This document shows, in pieces, positions 34,924 to 45,215 of a DNA stretch of 64,000 nt. Made by a program: the position numbers and the translations under genes. The notes beneath the pieces were generated by a model that was not told the DNA's origin, did no database searches, and worked only from the letters and a program-made list of their open reading frames with translations. Source of the DNA: Brevundimonas naejangsanensis DSM 23858 (GTDB taxonomy: Bacteria > Pseudomonadota > Alphaproteobacteria > Caulobacterales > Caulobacteraceae); assembly GCF_000421705.1 (NCBI RefSeq), contig NZ_ATXN01000002.1, positions 1 to 64,000 on the forward strand, given 5' to 3'. How positions within the stretch are numbered: position 1 is the stretch's first letter; every line of letters begins with the position of its first letter.

Positions 34924-35192
34924 TGGCGCGGCCGGACCTCGAGACAGAAGCGGGCAGGGCGGCCTATCGGGCCGAGCTGCGTCGCGTGGGCTGGCGTCAG
35001 CGTTGGGCTGGCCTGGCTTGCATCGTGGTCGCGGCCGCATTGGTTTTGTTCGCGCGCGACGGCCGTTTCGGCCTGACTGACAACGCGGTGATGGCGGCCT
35101 ATGGCCTGTTGGCTATCGGATGGGTGCTGGTGATCTACGCCGTCTTCCAGCGCACCCGCCACCATAAACGCCGCATGGCGGAAGGACTTTAA
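34923..35192 (+). CDS. Two-helix membrane protein inside nuo operon
   Basis: An 89-residue protein whose start overlaps the nuoE stop (TGATG) and which ends six bases before nuoF. It has a basic N-terminus (RAELRRVGWRQRW), two transmembrane segments (about residues 30-45 and 56-75) and a basic tail (RTRHHKRRMAEGL). It is not one of the 14 core subunits. Its position with coupled translation suggests a complex I accessory or assembly factor. I do not recognise the family. Confidence 0.75.
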   Translation: MARPDLETEAGRAAYRAELRRVGWRQRWAGLACIVVAAALVLFARDGRFGLTDNAVMAAYGLLAIGWVLVIYAVFQRTRHHKRRMAEGL

Positions 35193-35198
35193 GGGATC

Positions 35199-36512
35199 AT
35201 GGTCGGCATCCTCCAAGACAAGGATCGGATCTTCACCAACCTCTACGGCTTCCACGACTGGGGCCTTGAAGGTGCGAAGAAGCGCGGCGCGTGGAACGCC
35301 ACCAAGGACATGCTGGACCTTGGCGGCGACTGGATCATCAACAACGTCAAGAACTCGGGCCTGCGCGGACGCGGCGGCGCCGGTTTCTCGACCGGGCTGA
35401 AGTGGTCCTTCATGCCCAAGGAAGTGAAGGATCGCCCTCACTACCTGGTCATCAACGCAGATGAGTCCGAGCCCGCGACCTGCAAGGACCGCGAGATCAT
35501 GCGTCATGATCCGCACCTGCTGATCGAAGGCGCCCTGATCGCCTCCTTCGCGATGAAGGCCCACGCCTGCTACATATACCTGCGCGGCGAATACATCCTC
35601 GAGCGCGAGCGCATGGAAGCCGCCGTCAAGCAGGCCTATGAGGCCAGGCTGATCGGTGACGACAACATCCACGGCTGGGACTTCCACGTCTACATCCACC
35701 ACGGCGCCGGGGCCTATATCTGCGGCGAGGAGACGGCGCTGCTGGAGTCGCTGGAAGGCAAGAAGGGCCAGCCGCGCCTGAAGCCTCCGTTCCCGGCGGG
35801 CGCCGGCCTCTATGGCTGCCCGACGACCGTGAACAACGTCGAGTCGATCGCCGTGGTCGGCACCATCCTGCGTCGCGGGGCTGACTGGTTCGCCAGCTTC
35901 GGCCGTCCGAACAACGCGGGCACCAAGCTGATGTCGCTGTCGGGTCACGTGAACACGCCCTGCGTGGTCGAGGAGGCCATGTCGATCCCGCTGCGCCAGT
36001 TGATCGAGGATCACGGCGGCGGCGTGCGCGGCGGCTGGGAAAACCTGAAGGCCATCATTCCGGGCGGCGCGTCCTGCCCCGTCATCACGCGCGAACAGGC
36101 CGAAGTCGCCCTGATGGACTTCGACTCCATGCGCGAGCATCGCTCGTCGCTGGGCACCGCCGGCGTGACCGTCATGGACCAGTCCACCGATATCGTGAAG
36201 GCGATCGCCCGCATCAGCTACTTCTTCAAGCACGAGAGCTGCGGCCAGTGCACGCCGTGCCGTGAAGGCACCGGCTGGATGTGGCGCGTGCTGGAACGTA
36301 TGGCCATCGGTGACGCCGACCCGTCCGAGATCGACCTGCTGCTCGACGTGGCCGGTCAGGTCGAAGGCCACACCATCTGCGCCCTCGGCGACGCCGCCGC
36401 CTGGCCCGTTCAGGGCCTGATCCGGCACTTCCGTCACGAGATCGAAGAGCGCATCCACACCTACCGCAGCCGCCGCGCGAACTTCGCCGGCCACGCGATC
36501 GCGGCGGAGTAA
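35199..36512 (+). CDS. nuoF: NADH-quinone oxidoreductase subunit F
   Basis: A 437-residue 51-kDa-type subunit, the NADH-oxidising entry point. The FMN/NADH site includes [16 protein letters not shown] and [15 protein letters not shown]. The 4Fe-4S cluster N3 ligands are Cys348, Cys351, Cys354 (SCGQCTPC) and Cys394 (HTICALG). The length is typical. It follows the small membrane gene by six bases. Confidence 0.97.
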   Translation: MVGILQDKDRIFTNLYGFHDWGLEGAKKRGAWNATKDMLDLGGDWIINNVKNSGLRGRGGAGFSTGLKWSFMPKEVKDRPHYLVINADESEPATCKDREIMRHDPHLLIEGALIASFAMKAHACYIYLRGEYILERERMEAAVKQAYEARLIGDDNIHGWDFHVYIHHGAGAYICGEETALLESLEGKKGQPRLKPPFPAGAGLYGCPTTVNNVESIAVVGTILRRGADWFASFGRPNNAGTKLMSLSGHVNTPCVVEEAMSIPLRQLIEDHGGGVRGGWENLKAIIPGGASCPVITREQAEVALMDFDSMREHRSSLGTAGVTVMDQSTDIVKAIARISYFFKHESCGQCTPCREGTGWMWRVLERMAIGDADPSEIDLLLDVAGQVEGHTICALGDAAAWPVQGLIRHFRHEIEERIHTYRSRRANFAGHAIAAE

Positions 36513-36517
36513 TCGTA

Positions 36518-38563
36518 ATGCCTATCGCCAAGGTCAACGGCGTTGAAGTCGAGTTCGAACCGGGCATGACCGTGCTGCAGGTCGCCGAGCGCGCCGGGCA
36601 GGAAATCCCGCGCTTCTGCTACCACGAGCGCCTGTCCATCGCCGGCAACTGCCGCATGTGCCTGGTCGAGGTGAAGCCTGGACCGCCGAAGCCGCAGGCT
36701 TCGTGCGCGCTGCCGGCCGCCGACGGTCAGGAAATCTTCACCGACACGCCGATGGTGAAGAAGGCCCGCGAAGGGGTGATGGAGTTCCTGCTCATCAACC
36801 ACCCGCTGGACTGCCCGATCTGCGACCAGGGCGGCGAATGCGACCTGCAGGACCAGGCTGTCGGCTACGGCCGTGACGGTTCGCGCTACGGCGAGAACAA
36901 GCGCGCGGTCGAAGAAAAGAACATGGGCCCGACGGTCAAGACGTTCATGACGCGCTGCATCCAGTGCACGCGTTGTGTCCGCTTCATCACCGAGGTGGCG
37001 GGCGTTCCGGACATCGGCATGATCTCGCGCGGCGAAAGCGCCGAGATCACGACCTATCTGGAAAAGAACATCGACAGCGAACTGTCGGGCAACGTCAACG
37101 ACCTGTGCCCGGTGGGCGCCCTGACGCACCGCCCGTGGCAGTACCACTACCGCCCGTGGGAGCTGAAGAAGACCGAGACCATCGACGTGATGGACGCGCT
37201 CGGCTCCAACATCCGTGCCGACTCGCGCGGCGCCGAGGTCATGCGCGTGCTGCCGCGCGTGAACGAGGGCATCAACGAGGAATGGCTGTCGGACAAGAGC
37301 CGCTACGCCGTCGACGGCCTGCAGGCGCGTCGTCTGGACCGCCCGTGGGTGCGTGAGAACGGCAAACTGCGTCCGGCCTCGTGGGACGAGGCTCTGTCGG
37401 TCGTCGCCGACAAGATCAAGGCCGCTTCGGCTGACCGCATCGGCGTCATCGCAGGCGATCTGCAGGACGCCGAGTCGATGAAGGCGACGCTGGATCTGTT
37501 CCGCGCGCTGGGCTCGGCCAACACTGACTGCCGTCAGGACGGCGCGGCGCTGGGCGGCGAGGCTCGCGAGGGCTGGCTGTTCAACTCGGGCCTGCAAGGC
37601 ATTGAAAACGCTGACGCCATTCTGATCGTCGGCGCCAATCCGCGCACGGAAGCGCCGCTGCTGAACGCGCGCATCCGCAAGAGTTGGCTGAAGGGCGGCG
37701 TCGAAGTCGGCGTCATCGGCCCGCAGGCCGACCTGACCTATGACTACAACTACCTGGGCGCCGGTTCGAAGACCGTCGGCAAGCTGCCCAAGGCGGCGAC
37801 CGACTTCCTGACCAAGGCCGAGCGTCCGGCGATCATCGTCGGCGCGGGTGCCCTGACCGGCGAGACCGGCCCGGCCGTGCTGAACGCCCTGGGCGCGCTG
37901 GCCAAGAAGGTCGGCGTCGTCAAGGACGGCTGGAACGGCTTCAACGTCCTGCACGCCGCCGCCGCGCGCGTCGGCGGGCTGGACATGGGCTTCCTGCCGG
38001 GCGAGGGCGGTCTGGATGTGGCCACCATGCTGAAGCCGGGCGCGCTGGACGTGCTGTTCCTGCTGGGCGCCGATGAGGTGAACGCTGACGCATCGGGCGC
38101 TTTCCGCGTCTATCTGGGCTCGCACGGCGATCGCGGCGCGCACGGCGCGGACGTGATCCTGCCTGGCGCGGCCTACACCGAAAAGTCGGGCCTGTACGTC
38201 AACACCGAAGGCCGGGTGCAGATGGCCGAGCGCGTGGTCTTCCCGAAGGGCGAGGCCAAGGACGACTGGGCCATCATCCGGGCCCTGTCGGAGCGCGTCG
38301 GCCACAAGCTGCCGTTCGACACCCTTGAGCAACTGCGGACGAAGCTGATGGGCGACCATCCGACCTTTGGCCGCATCGACTATCTGGCCCCCGCCGCGAC
38401 GTTCGACGTCGCCAAGCTGGGCGCCAAGGGGGACCTGGGCGACGTCGCCTTCGTCTCCGTCATCGCCGATCCCTACCTGACCAACCCGATCGCGCGCGCC
38501 AGTGAAACCATGGCCCAACTGTCCGCTGAGCGGATGGCGCCGGTCGCCCTGGCGGCGGAGTAA
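36518..38563 (+). CDS. nuoG: NADH-quinone oxidoreductase subunit G
   Basis: A 681-residue 75-kDa-type subunit carrying three iron-sulfur clusters: 2Fe-2S by Cys34, 45, 48 and 63; the His-ligated 4Fe-4S by His95, Cys99, 102 and 108; and 4Fe-4S by Cys147, 150, 153 and 197. The rest is a molybdopterin-oxidoreductase-like domain without cofactor. There is no sign of the extra N7 cluster cysteines, as in mitochondria. It lies six bases after nuoF. Confidence 0.97.
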   Translation: MPIAKVNGVEVEFEPGMTVLQVAERAGQEIPRFCYHERLSIAGNCRMCLVEVKPGPPKPQASCALPAADGQEIFTDTPMVKKAREGVMEFLLINHPLDCPICDQGGECDLQDQAVGYGRDGSRYGENKRAVEEKNMGPTVKTFMTRCIQCTRCVRFITEVAGVPDIGMISRGESAEITTYLEKNIDSELSGNVNDLCPVGALTHRPWQYHYRPWELKKTETIDVMDALGSNIRADSRGAEVMRVLPRVNEGINEEWLSDKSRYAVDGLQARRLDRPWVRENGKLRPASWDEALSVVADKIKAASADRIGVIAGDLQDAESMKATLDLFRALGSANTDCRQDGAALGGEAREGWLFNSGLQGIENADAILIVGANPRTEAPLLNARIRKSWLKGGVEVGVIGPQADLTYDYNYLGAGSKTVGKLPKAATDFLTKAERPAIIVGAGALTGETGPAVLNALGALAKKVGVVKDGWNGFNVLHAAAARVGGLDMGFLPGEGGLDVATMLKPGALDVLFLLGADEVNADASGAFRVYLGSHGDRGAHGADVILPGAAYTEKSGLYVNTEGRVQMAERVVFPKGEAKDDWAIIRALSERVGHKLPFDTLEQLRTKLMGDHPTFGRIDYLAPAATFDVAKLGAKGDLGDVAFVSVIADPYLTNPIARASETMAQLSAERMAPVALAAE

Positions 38564-38566
38564 GAC

Positions 38567-39643
38567 ATGGACGCTGCGACTTCCTTCTGGGCCACTCCCG
38601 TCGGCTGGACCCTCGCCACTCTGGGCGGGATCCTGCTGGTCGTGGTCGGCATCCTGATCTCCCTGGCCTTCCTGCTGCTGGCCGACCGCAAGATCTGGGC
38701 GGCCGTTCAGCTACGCAAGGGTCCGAACGTGGTCGGTCCCTTCGGCCTGCTGCAATCCTTCGCCGACTTCTTCAAGTTCGTGTTGAAGGAGATCGTCGTC
38801 CCGGCCGGGTCGGACAAGGTGGTCTTCATCCTGGCCCCGCTGATCAGCTTCGTGCTGGCCTTCATCGCCTGGGCGGTGATCCCGTTCGCGCCGGGCTGGG
38901 TGGTGTCGGATCTGAACGTCGGCATCCTGTACATCCTCGCGATCAGCTCGCTGGGCGTGTACGGCATCATCATGGGCGGGTGGGCTTCGAACTCGAAGTA
39001 TCCGTTCCTGGGCTCGCTGCGTTCGGCGGCGCAGATGGTGTCCTATGAGGTCTCGATGGGCCTCATCATCATCAACGTCATCCTGCTGGCCGGGACGATG
39101 AACCTGACCGAGATTGTGACCCAGCAACAGGGTTGGATCTGGAACTGGAATGCCTTCGGCGGCGGCCTCGAGACCCTGCCGACGATCATCGTCATGCTGC
39201 CGATGACCGTGGTCTTCTTCATCTCGGCCCTGGCCGAGACCAACCGCCCGCCGTTCGACCTGCCCGAAGCGGAGTCGGAACTGGTGGCCGGTTATCAGGT
39301 CGAATATTCCTCGACCCCCTATCTGCTGTTCATGATCGGCGAGTACGCCAACATCGTCTTCATGTGCGCCATGATCACCCTGCTGTTCTGCGGCGGGTGG
39401 AATCCGGGCTTCCCCACCGACTTCCTGAACAGCGTCCCGGCCTTTGTCGCCAACCTGTTCTACCTGGCGGTCTTCGCCGTGAAGGTGGTCTTCTGGTTCT
39501 TCATGATCGCCCTGGTGAAGGCCTTCGTGCCTCGCTATCGCTATGACCAGCTGATGCGTCTGGGCTGGAAGATCTTCCTGCCGGCCTCGCTGGTCGCCGT
39601 GGTCTTCGTGGCGGCGTGGCGCGTCTTCGCGGTGGGCGGCTGA
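38567..39643 (+). CDS. nuoH: NADH-quinone oxidoreductase subunit H
   Basis: A 358-residue membrane subunit (ND1 type) at the junction of the two arms, with about eight or nine helices. The conserved loops [20 protein letters not shown] and [20 protein letters not shown] are present; the acidic residues of the latter lead from the quinone site to the proton path. It shares its last base with the start of the first inserted lipoprotein gene. Confidence 0.97.
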   Translation: MDAATSFWATPVGWTLATLGGILLVVVGILISLAFLLLADRKIWAAVQLRKGPNVVGPFGLLQSFADFFKFVLKEIVVPAGSDKVVFILAPLISFVLAFIAWAVIPFAPGWVVSDLNVGILYILAISSLGVYGIIMGGWASNSKYPFLGSLRSAAQMVSYEVSMGLIIINVILLAGTMNLTEIVTQQQGWIWNWNAFGGGLETLPTIIVMLPMTVVFFISALAETNRPPFDLPEAESELVAGYQVEYSSTPYLLFMIGEYANIVFMCAMITLLFCGGWNPGFPTDFLNSVPAFVANLFYLAVFAVKVVFWFFMIALVKAFVPRYRYDQLMRLGWKIFLPASLVAVVFVAAWRVFAVGG

Positions 39644-39870
39644 TGGGCGGTTACGCCACATTCCTGATCGCGCTGGCGCTCGCCGCCGGCCTGTCGGCCT
39701 GCACCTTCAAGCCGATGGATCCGGCCGCGCCCGAGACTGCGTCCGCGCGTCTCGAGCGGCTGGACCGCGAGCGGGGAGAGGAGGCGGACAAGCGTGCTTA
39801 TTGCCAACGTCTGTCGCGGGACGATCCGCGCTTCAACAGGGACGGCTGCGAACGCCGGATCGGCGGATGA
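39643..39870 (+). CDS. Small lipoprotein A between nuoH and nuoI
   Basis: A 75-residue lipoprotein starting on the last base of nuoH (TGATG). A short signal peptide ends in the lipobox LSAC (Cys20). The mature part is charged, with two further cysteines in YCQRLSRDDPRFNRDGC. It overlaps the next lipoprotein gene by 4 bases, and the two share the C-Q-x-L...C pattern, so they look like tandem paralogues. It should be anchored in the outer or inner membrane facing the periplasm. A complex I assembly or stabilising role is an inference from position only. Confidence 0.7.
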   Translation: MGGYATFLIALALAAGLSACTFKPMDPAAPETASARLERLDRERGEEADKRAYCQRLSRDDPRFNRDGCERRIGG

Positions 39871-40082
39871 AGACGAAAGCCGCAGGCCTGATGTTCGCCC
39901 TGGCCGCGCCCATGCTGGCGTCGGCCTGCGCGCCCTATGAGGCCGAGCCCGTCTCGGTCTATCAGTGGGAACGCAAGGTGCAGGAAGTTGAACGGCGCGA
40001 GGCGGAACGCCAGCGCCTGTGCCAGACCCTCGACAAGGAAAGCGCCCGCTATCAACGCGAGTGCGCTGGAGTGAAATCGTAA
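39867..40082 (+). CDS. Small lipoprotein B between nuoH and nuoI
   Basis: A 71-residue lipoprotein, overlapping the preceding gene by 4 bases and sharing its last base with the nuoI start (TAATG). The signal peptide ends in ASAC (Cys21). The mature part is a charged helix ([18 protein letters not shown]) ending with [16 protein letters not shown], closely parallel to the end of lipoprotein A. The two mature cysteines are 13 residues apart, against 14 in A, and probably form a disulfide. The family is not recognised. Confidence 0.7.
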   Translation: MKTKAAGLMFALAAPMLASACAPYEAEPVSVYQWERKVQEVERREAERQRLCQTLDKESARYQRECAGVKS

Positions 40083-40573
40083 TGCTGACCCGTATCGTTC
40101 AGGCGGCCAAGGGCGCGATGCTGACCGACGTGTTCGGCGCTGTCGGCCTGTCGCTGAAGTACATGGCCAAGCCGAAGGCCACGGTGAACTATCCGTTCGA
40201 GCGCAATCCGCAGTCGCCGCGTTTCCGTGGCGAACACGCGCTGCGCCGCTATCCGAACGGCGAAGAACGCTGCATCGCCTGCAAGCTGTGCGAGGCCATC
40301 TGCCCCGCCCAGGCCATCACCATCGAGGCCGAACCGCGCGCCGACGGCAGCCGCCGCACGACGCGCTACGACATCGACATGGTCAAATGCATCTACTGCG
40401 GTCTGTGCCAGGAGGCCTGCCCGGTGGACGCCATCGTCGAGGGACCGAACAGCGAGTTCGCCACCGAGACCCGCGAAGAACTGCTCTATGACAAGGCGCG
40501 CCTGCTGGACAACGGCGACCGCTGGGAGCGTCTGATCGCGAAGAATCTGGAACTCGACGCTCCGTATCGCTAA
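40082..40573 (+). CDS. nuoI: NADH-quinone oxidoreductase subunit I
   Basis: A 163-residue TYKY-type ferredoxin subunit with two 4Fe-4S motifs, [12 protein letters not shown] (Cys64, 67, 70, 74) and [12 protein letters not shown] (Cys103, 106, 109, 113), giving clusters N6a and N6b. It passes electrons from NuoG to NuoB. The N-terminal amphipathic helix touches the membrane. It is followed by a 114-base gap before nuoJ. Confidence 0.97.
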   Translation: MLTRIVQAAKGAMLTDVFGAVGLSLKYMAKPKATVNYPFERNPQSPRFRGEHALRRYPNGEERCIACKLCEAICPAQAITIEAEPRADGSRRTTRYDIDMVKCIYCGLCQEACPVDAIVEGPNSEFATETREELLYDKARLLDNGDRWERLIAKNLELDAPYR

Positions 40574-40687
40574 ACGGAGCGGCGATTCCGCCACGCTGAC
40601 CCTGACCTCCGGGCCGGGGCCGATTTCTTGAAGGGTCCGGGATTTCCATCCGGGCCATTGGTTTTGAAGAGGGGCGTCGTCCCGCAC
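40574..40687 (+). other. Non-coding gap inside nuo operon
   Basis: These 114 bases between nuoI and nuoJ are the longest break in the operon. Short GC-rich complements (GGGCCGGGGCC, GGTCCGGGATTTCCATCCGG) may fold, but there is no T run and no clear internal promoter. Confidence 0.4.
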
Positions 40688-41314
40688 ATGTTGCAAGGCC
40701 TGGCCTTCTATCTTCTGGCGACGGTCGCCGTGGTTTCCGCCCTTCTGGTGGTGACCGCGCGCAACCCCGTGCACTCCGTTCTCTGGCTGATCCTGACCTT
40801 CTTCTCGGCGGCCGGTCTGTTCGTTCTGCTGAGCGCCGAGTTCCTGGCGATGCTGCTGGTGGTCGTCTACGTCGGCGCCGTGGCGGTGCTGTTCCTGTTC
40901 GTCGTCATGATGCTTGACGTCGACTTCGTGAAGCTGCGCGAGGGTTACGCGCGCTACCTGCCGCTGGCGGGCATTGTGGCGGGCGTCCTGCTGGCCGAGA
41001 TGATCATGGTGTCGATCAGCGTTGTGCAGGGCGGAGCAGCCCGCGACGCCGCCTCGCCGGTTCCGGCCGGACCTGACGTCACCAACATCGAGACGATCGG
41101 CCGCGTGCTCTATACCGACTACGTCTACTTCTTCCAGGCGGCGGGCGTGGTTCTGCTGATCGCCATGATCGGCGCCATCGTCCTGACCCTGCGTCACCGT
41201 CCGGGCGTGCACCGCCAGGATCTGGCGGCCCAGGCCAACCGCGAACGCGCCAAGGCCGTCGAGGTCAAGTCCGTGACCACGGGCCAGGGCGTTACCCCCG
41301 AGGAGCTTCTGTGA
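40688..41314 (+). CDS. nuoJ: NADH-quinone oxidoreductase subunit J
   Basis: A 208-residue membrane subunit (ND6 type) with five hydrophobic segments; the third carries the conserved [16 protein letters not shown], which holds the pi-bulge helix involved in coupling. GAGGGG lies upstream of the ATG at 40688. Its stop overlaps the nuoK start. Confidence 0.95.
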   Translation: MLQGLAFYLLATVAVVSALLVVTARNPVHSVLWLILTFFSAAGLFVLLSAEFLAMLLVVVYVGAVAVLFLFVVMMLDVDFVKLREGYARYLPLAGIVAGVLLAEMIMVSISVVQGGAARDAASPVPAGPDVTNIETIGRVLYTDYVYFFQAAGVVLLIAMIGAIVLTLRHRPGVHRQDLAAQANRERAKAVEVKSVTTGQGVTPEELL

Positions 41315-41622
41315 TGGATATCTCGCTCCAGCACTATCTGGCGGTCGCCGCCATGCTGTTCACCATCGGCGTCTTCGGCATCTTCGTGAACCGCAAGAAC
41401 GTCATCATCATCCTGATGTCGGTCGAGATGATCCTGCTCGCGGTGAACATCAACTTCGTGGCCTTCTCCACGCACCTGAACGATGTGTCGGGGCAACTGA
41501 TGGCCATGTTCGTCCTGACCGTCGGCGCGGCCGAGGCCGCTGTCGGCCTGGCCATTCTCGTGACCTTCTTCCGTAACCGCGGCGACATCGCGGTCGACGA
41601 CGCCTCCGTGATGAAGGGCTGA
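41314..41622 (+). CDS. nuoK: NADH-quinone oxidoreductase subunit K
   Basis: A 102-residue three-helix membrane subunit (ND4L type). The two buried glutamates of the proton path are present, in VEMILLAVN and [10 protein letters not shown]. The start could be the ATG at 41314 (TGATG coupling) or the GTG three bases earlier; GAGGAG supports both. Confidence 0.95.
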   Translation: MDISLQHYLAVAAMLFTIGVFGIFVNRKNVIIILMSVEMILLAVNINFVAFSTHLNDVSGQLMAMFVLTVGAAEAAVGLAILVTFFRNRGDIAVDDASVMKG

Positions 41623-41630
41623 TCGGAACC

Positions 41631-43715
41631 GTGACTATCCAGACTCTCGTCACTCTCGGCGTCTTCGCCCCCCTGCTGGGGGCGATGATCGCCGGCTTCT
41701 TCGGTCGCCGGATCGGCGACATTCCGTCTCAGGCCGTGACCACCGGCCTGCTGTTCTTCTCGTGCGCGGTCTCCTGGATCGTGTTCAGCCAGTGGACCTG
41801 GGGCGGGCTGGAAGCCTTCACCGTGCACATCGCGCCGTTCATCCACGTCGGCGACTTCCAGTCGAACTGGTCGATCCGCGTCGACGCCATGTCGGCGGTC
41901 ATGCTGATCGTCGTGACCAGCGTCTCGTCGCTGGTTCACCTCTATTCCTGGGGTTACATGAAGGAGGACGACAGCCGTCCCCGCTTCTTCGCCTATCTGT
42001 CGCTGTTCACCTTCATGATGCTGGCGCTGGTGACGGCCGCCGACTTCGTGCAGATGTTCTTCGGCTGGGAAGGCGTGGGCCTGGCGTCCTATCTGCTGAT
42101 CGGCTTCTGGTACAAGAAGGCCTCGGCGTCTTCGGCGGCGATCAAGGCCTTCGTGGTCAACCGCGTCGGCGACTTCGGCTTCCTGCTCGGCATGATGACC
42201 GTGTTCTGGATGTTCGGCACGATCGAGTTCGCCAAGCTGTTTCCGCTGATTGAGGGCAAGGTCGGCACGGGCTGGGAGTTCCTGGGCTACACCTGGTCGG
42301 CGCTGGACCTGGCCGGTCTGCTGCTGTTCGTCGGCGCCATGGGCAAGTCGGCGCAGTTCTTCCTGCACACCTGGCTGCCGGACGCGATGGAAGGCCCGAC
42401 CCCGGTGTCAGCCCTGATCCACGCGGCCACCATGGTCACGGCCGGCGTCTTCATGGTCTGCCTGCTGTCGCCTCTGTATGAGCACGCGCCCGTCGCGTCG
42501 CAGTTCATCGCCATCATCGGCGGGATCACCGCCATCTTCGCCGCGACCGTCGGCATGATGCAGAACGACATCAAGCGGGTGATCGCCTATTCGACCTGTT
42601 CGCAGCTGGGCTACATGTTCTTCGCGGCGGGCGTCGGCGCCTATCAGCCCGCCATGTTCCACCTGTTCACGCACGCCTTCTTCAAGGCCCTGCTGTTCCT
42701 GGGCGCCGGTTCGGTGATCCACGGGATGCACCACGAACAGGACATGCGGAAGATGGGCGGCCTGTGGAAGCTGCTGCCCGTCACCTATGCGACTATGATG
42801 ATCGGCACCATCGCCATCACTGGCCTTGGCATGCCCGGCGTCGGCGGCTTCGCAGGCTTCTACTCCAAGGACTCCATCCTCGAGAGCGCCTATGCCGCGG
42901 CGACGACCGGCCACTCGGCCGCAGGCATGTTCGCCTTCGTCATCGGCATCTCGGCAGCCCTGCTGACGGCCTATTATTCCTGGCGTCTGGTGTTCATGAC
43001 CTTCCACAACAAGCCGGTTTGGAAGGAAGAGGAGGGCGCGCACGCCCATCACGCGGACGATCACGCCTCGCACGCTCAGATCGAAACCCATTCGGAACCG
43101 CTGGACGGCGACGATCATGCGCACGACGACCATCACCACGGTCCGCTGAAGCCGCACGAGAGCCCGTGGGTCATGGTGCTGCCGCTGCTGCTGCTGTCGG
43201 TTGGCGCGGTGGCTGCGGGCATGATCTTCGCCCCGCACTTCATCGGCCATCATGAGGCCGAGTTCTGGCGCGGCGCCATCTTCGTCGGCGGCGACAACCA
43301 CGTCCTGCACGAGAGCCACAACGTCCCGACCTGGGTGAAGTGGGCGCCGCTGATCGTGACGCTGCTGGGCACGGCCATCGCCTACTGGCTGTATGTCGTG
43401 AAGGAAGGCGCGGCCAAGGAAATGGCCGACCGCAAGGGTCCGCTGTGGACCTTCCTCTACAACAAGTGGTTCTTCGATGAGCTGTATGACGCCGTCTTCG
43501 TGAAGGGCGCCAAGGCGATCGGCGACTTCTTCTGGAAGATCGGCGATGTGAAGATCATCGACGGCCTTGGCCCGAACGGCGCGGCCTGGGCTTCGCTGAA
43601 GTCGGGCGGCTGGCTGTCCCGGTTCCAGTCCGGTTTCGTCTACTTCTATGCATTCGTGATGCTGATCGGCGTGGCTGCGTTCCTTGCCTTCGCCATCTTC
43701 ACGTGGGGAGCCTGA
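41631..43715 (+). CDS. nuoL: NADH-quinone oxidoreductase subunit L
   Basis: A 694-residue antiporter-like proton-pumping subunit (ND5 type), the distal end of the membrane arm, with about 15-16 helices and the long lateral helix near the C-terminus. Key blocks are [42 protein letters not shown] and SYCS-type [12 protein letters not shown] His-rich loop (about residues 465-505, [19 protein letters not shown] and HDDHHHG) could bind metal and is unusually long. It starts with GTG. Confidence 0.96.
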   Translation: MTIQTLVTLGVFAPLLGAMIAGFFGRRIGDIPSQAVTTGLLFFSCAVSWIVFSQWTWGGLEAFTVHIAPFIHVGDFQSNWSIRVDAMSAVMLIVVTSVSSLVHLYSWGYMKEDDSRPRFFAYLSLFTFMMLALVTAADFVQMFFGWEGVGLASYLLIGFWYKKASASSAAIKAFVVNRVGDFGFLLGMMTVFWMFGTIEFAKLFPLIEGKVGTGWEFLGYTWSALDLAGLLLFVGAMGKSAQFFLHTWLPDAMEGPTPVSALIHAATMVTAGVFMVCLLSPLYEHAPVASQFIAIIGGITAIFAATVGMMQNDIKRVIAYSTCSQLGYMFFAAGVGAYQPAMFHLFTHAFFKALLFLGAGSVIHGMHHEQDMRKMGGLWKLLPVTYATMMIGTIAITGLGMPGVGGFAGFYSKDSILESAYAAATTGHSAAGMFAFVIGISAALLTAYYSWRLVFMTFHNKPVWKEEEGAHAHHADDHASHAQIETHSEPLDGDDHAHDDHHHGPLKPHESPWVMVLPLLLLSVGAVAAGMIFAPHFIGHHEAEFWRGAIFVGGDNHVLHESHNVPTWVKWAPLIVTLLGTAIAYWLYVVKEGAAKEMADRKGPLWTFLYNKWFFDELYDAVFVKGAKAIGDFFWKIGDVKIIDGLGPNGAAWASLKSGGWLSRFQSGFVYFYAFVMLIGVAAFLAFAIFTWGA

Positions 43716-43720
43716 GCCTC

Positions 43721-45208
43721 GTGCCTCACATTCTGAGCATCGTCACCTTCCTGCCGCTTCTCGGCGCGGCCGCGATCCTGGTCGCGCGCCTGCTGAACAA
43801 GGGCGGTCAGGACGCCGCGGCCCCGGCCGCCCGCTGGATCGCCCTGGTCACCACCATGCTGGTGCTGGCGGTGTCCGTCGTGCTGGTCGCGCAGTTCGAT
43901 CCGTCGAACCCGGCCTATCAGTTCGTCGAGAACCACGCCTGGTTCGCGGGCGCCGCCTATCATTTGGGCGTGGACGGGATTTCCATCCTGTTCGTCCTGC
44001 TGACGGCCTTCCTGCTGCCGATCTGTATCGTGGCCAGCTGGAAGTCTATCCAGACGCGCGTCGTCGAATACATGATCGCCTTCCTGATCCTGGAGACGCT
44101 GGTCATCGGGGTGTTCACCTCGCTGGACCTGTTCCTCTTCTATATCTTCTTCGAAGGCACCCTGGTCCCGATGTACCTGATCATCGGCATCTGGGGCGGC
44201 GCCAACCGGATCTACGCGGCGTACAAATTCTTCCTGTACACCCTGCTCGGGTCGGTCCTGATGCTGCTGGCCATGCTGTGGATGGCGCACACGACCGGCA
44301 CCACCAGCATCCCTGAGCTGAAGCAGTACGCCTTCGACGCCTCGGTGCAGCCGCTGTTGTGGCTGGCCTTCTTCGCCTCCTTCGCGGTGAAGATGCCGAT
44401 GTGGCCGGTGCACACCTGGCTGCCCGACGCTCACGTTCAGGCGCCGACGGCGGGTTCGGTTATCCTGGCCGGCATCCTGCTGAAGCTGGGCGGCTACGGC
44501 TTCATCCTGTTCAACATTCCGATGTTCCCGCTGGCGTCGCAGATGTTCACGCCTCTGGTGCTGACGCTGTCGGTCATCGCCATCGTCTACACCTCGCTGG
44601 TCGCCTTCCGTCAGACGGACATCAAGAAGCTGATCGCCTATTCGTCGGTCGCCCACATGGGCTTCGTGACCATGGGCATCTTCGCCGGCAACGACACCGG
44701 CGTTCAGGGCGCTGTCTTCCAGATGCTGAGCCACGGCCTGATCTCGGGCGCGCTCTTCCTGTGCGTCGGCGTGGTCTATGACCGGATGCATACGCGTGAG
44801 ATCGCCCTCTACGGCGGCCTGACGGCGCGGATGCCGTGGTATGCGGCCATCTTCCTGATGTTCACCATGGCCAACGTCGGCCTGCCGGGCACCTCGGGCT
44901 TCATCGGGGAAGTGCTGACCATGACGGGCGCCTATCAGGTCTCGACCTGGACGGCTCTGATCGCCGCCTCGGGCGTGATCCTCTCGGCGGTCTATGCGCT
45001 GACGCTGTTCCGTAACGTCATGTACGGCCCGATCACCAACCCGGCGCTGGAAAACATCACCGACATCGACAAGCGCGAACTGTTGATCTTCGTGCCCCTG
45101 ATTGTCGGCACCATCTGGCTGGGCCTCTATCCCAACGCCGTTCTGGACTACACCGGGCCAAGCGTTGAGGCCCTGACGACCGCCTATCGCGCAGCCATCG
45201 GCGGGTGA
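43721..45208 (+). CDS. nuoM: NADH-quinone oxidoreductase subunit M
   Basis: A 495-residue antiporter-like subunit (ND4 type) with about 14 helices. Conserved blocks are [18 protein letters not shown] (with the key Glu), [27 protein letters not shown] and [12 protein letters not shown] chose the GTG at 43721 for GGGGAG upstream; a GTG at 43703 inside nuoL is an alternative that adds six residues. Confidence 0.95.
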   Translation: MPHILSIVTFLPLLGAAAILVARLLNKGGQDAAAPAARWIALVTTMLVLAVSVVLVAQFDPSNPAYQFVENHAWFAGAAYHLGVDGISILFVLLTAFLLPICIVASWKSIQTRVVEYMIAFLILETLVIGVFTSLDLFLFYIFFEGTLVPMYLIIGIWGGANRIYAAYKFFLYTLLGSVLMLLAMLWMAHTTGTTSIPELKQYAFDASVQPLLWLAFFASFAVKMPMWPVHTWLPDAHVQAPTAGSVILAGILLKLGGYGFILFNIPMFPLASQMFTPLVLTLSVIAIVYTSLVAFRQTDIKKLIAYSSVAHMGFVTMGIFAGNDTGVQGAVFQMLSHGLISGALFLCVGVVYDRMHTREIALYGGLTARMPWYAAIFLMFTMANVGLPGTSGFIGEVLTMTGAYQVSTWTALIAASGVILSAVYALTLFRNVMYGPITNPALENITDIDKRELLIFVPLIVGTIWLGLYPNAVLDYTGPSVEALTTAYRAAIGG

Positions 45209-45215
45209 GAGCATA

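Noticed and set aside
36461..38518. Leftward 685-residue frame
   Set aside because: It mirrors nuoG; composition is His/Val/Ala/Arg-biased with no motifs.
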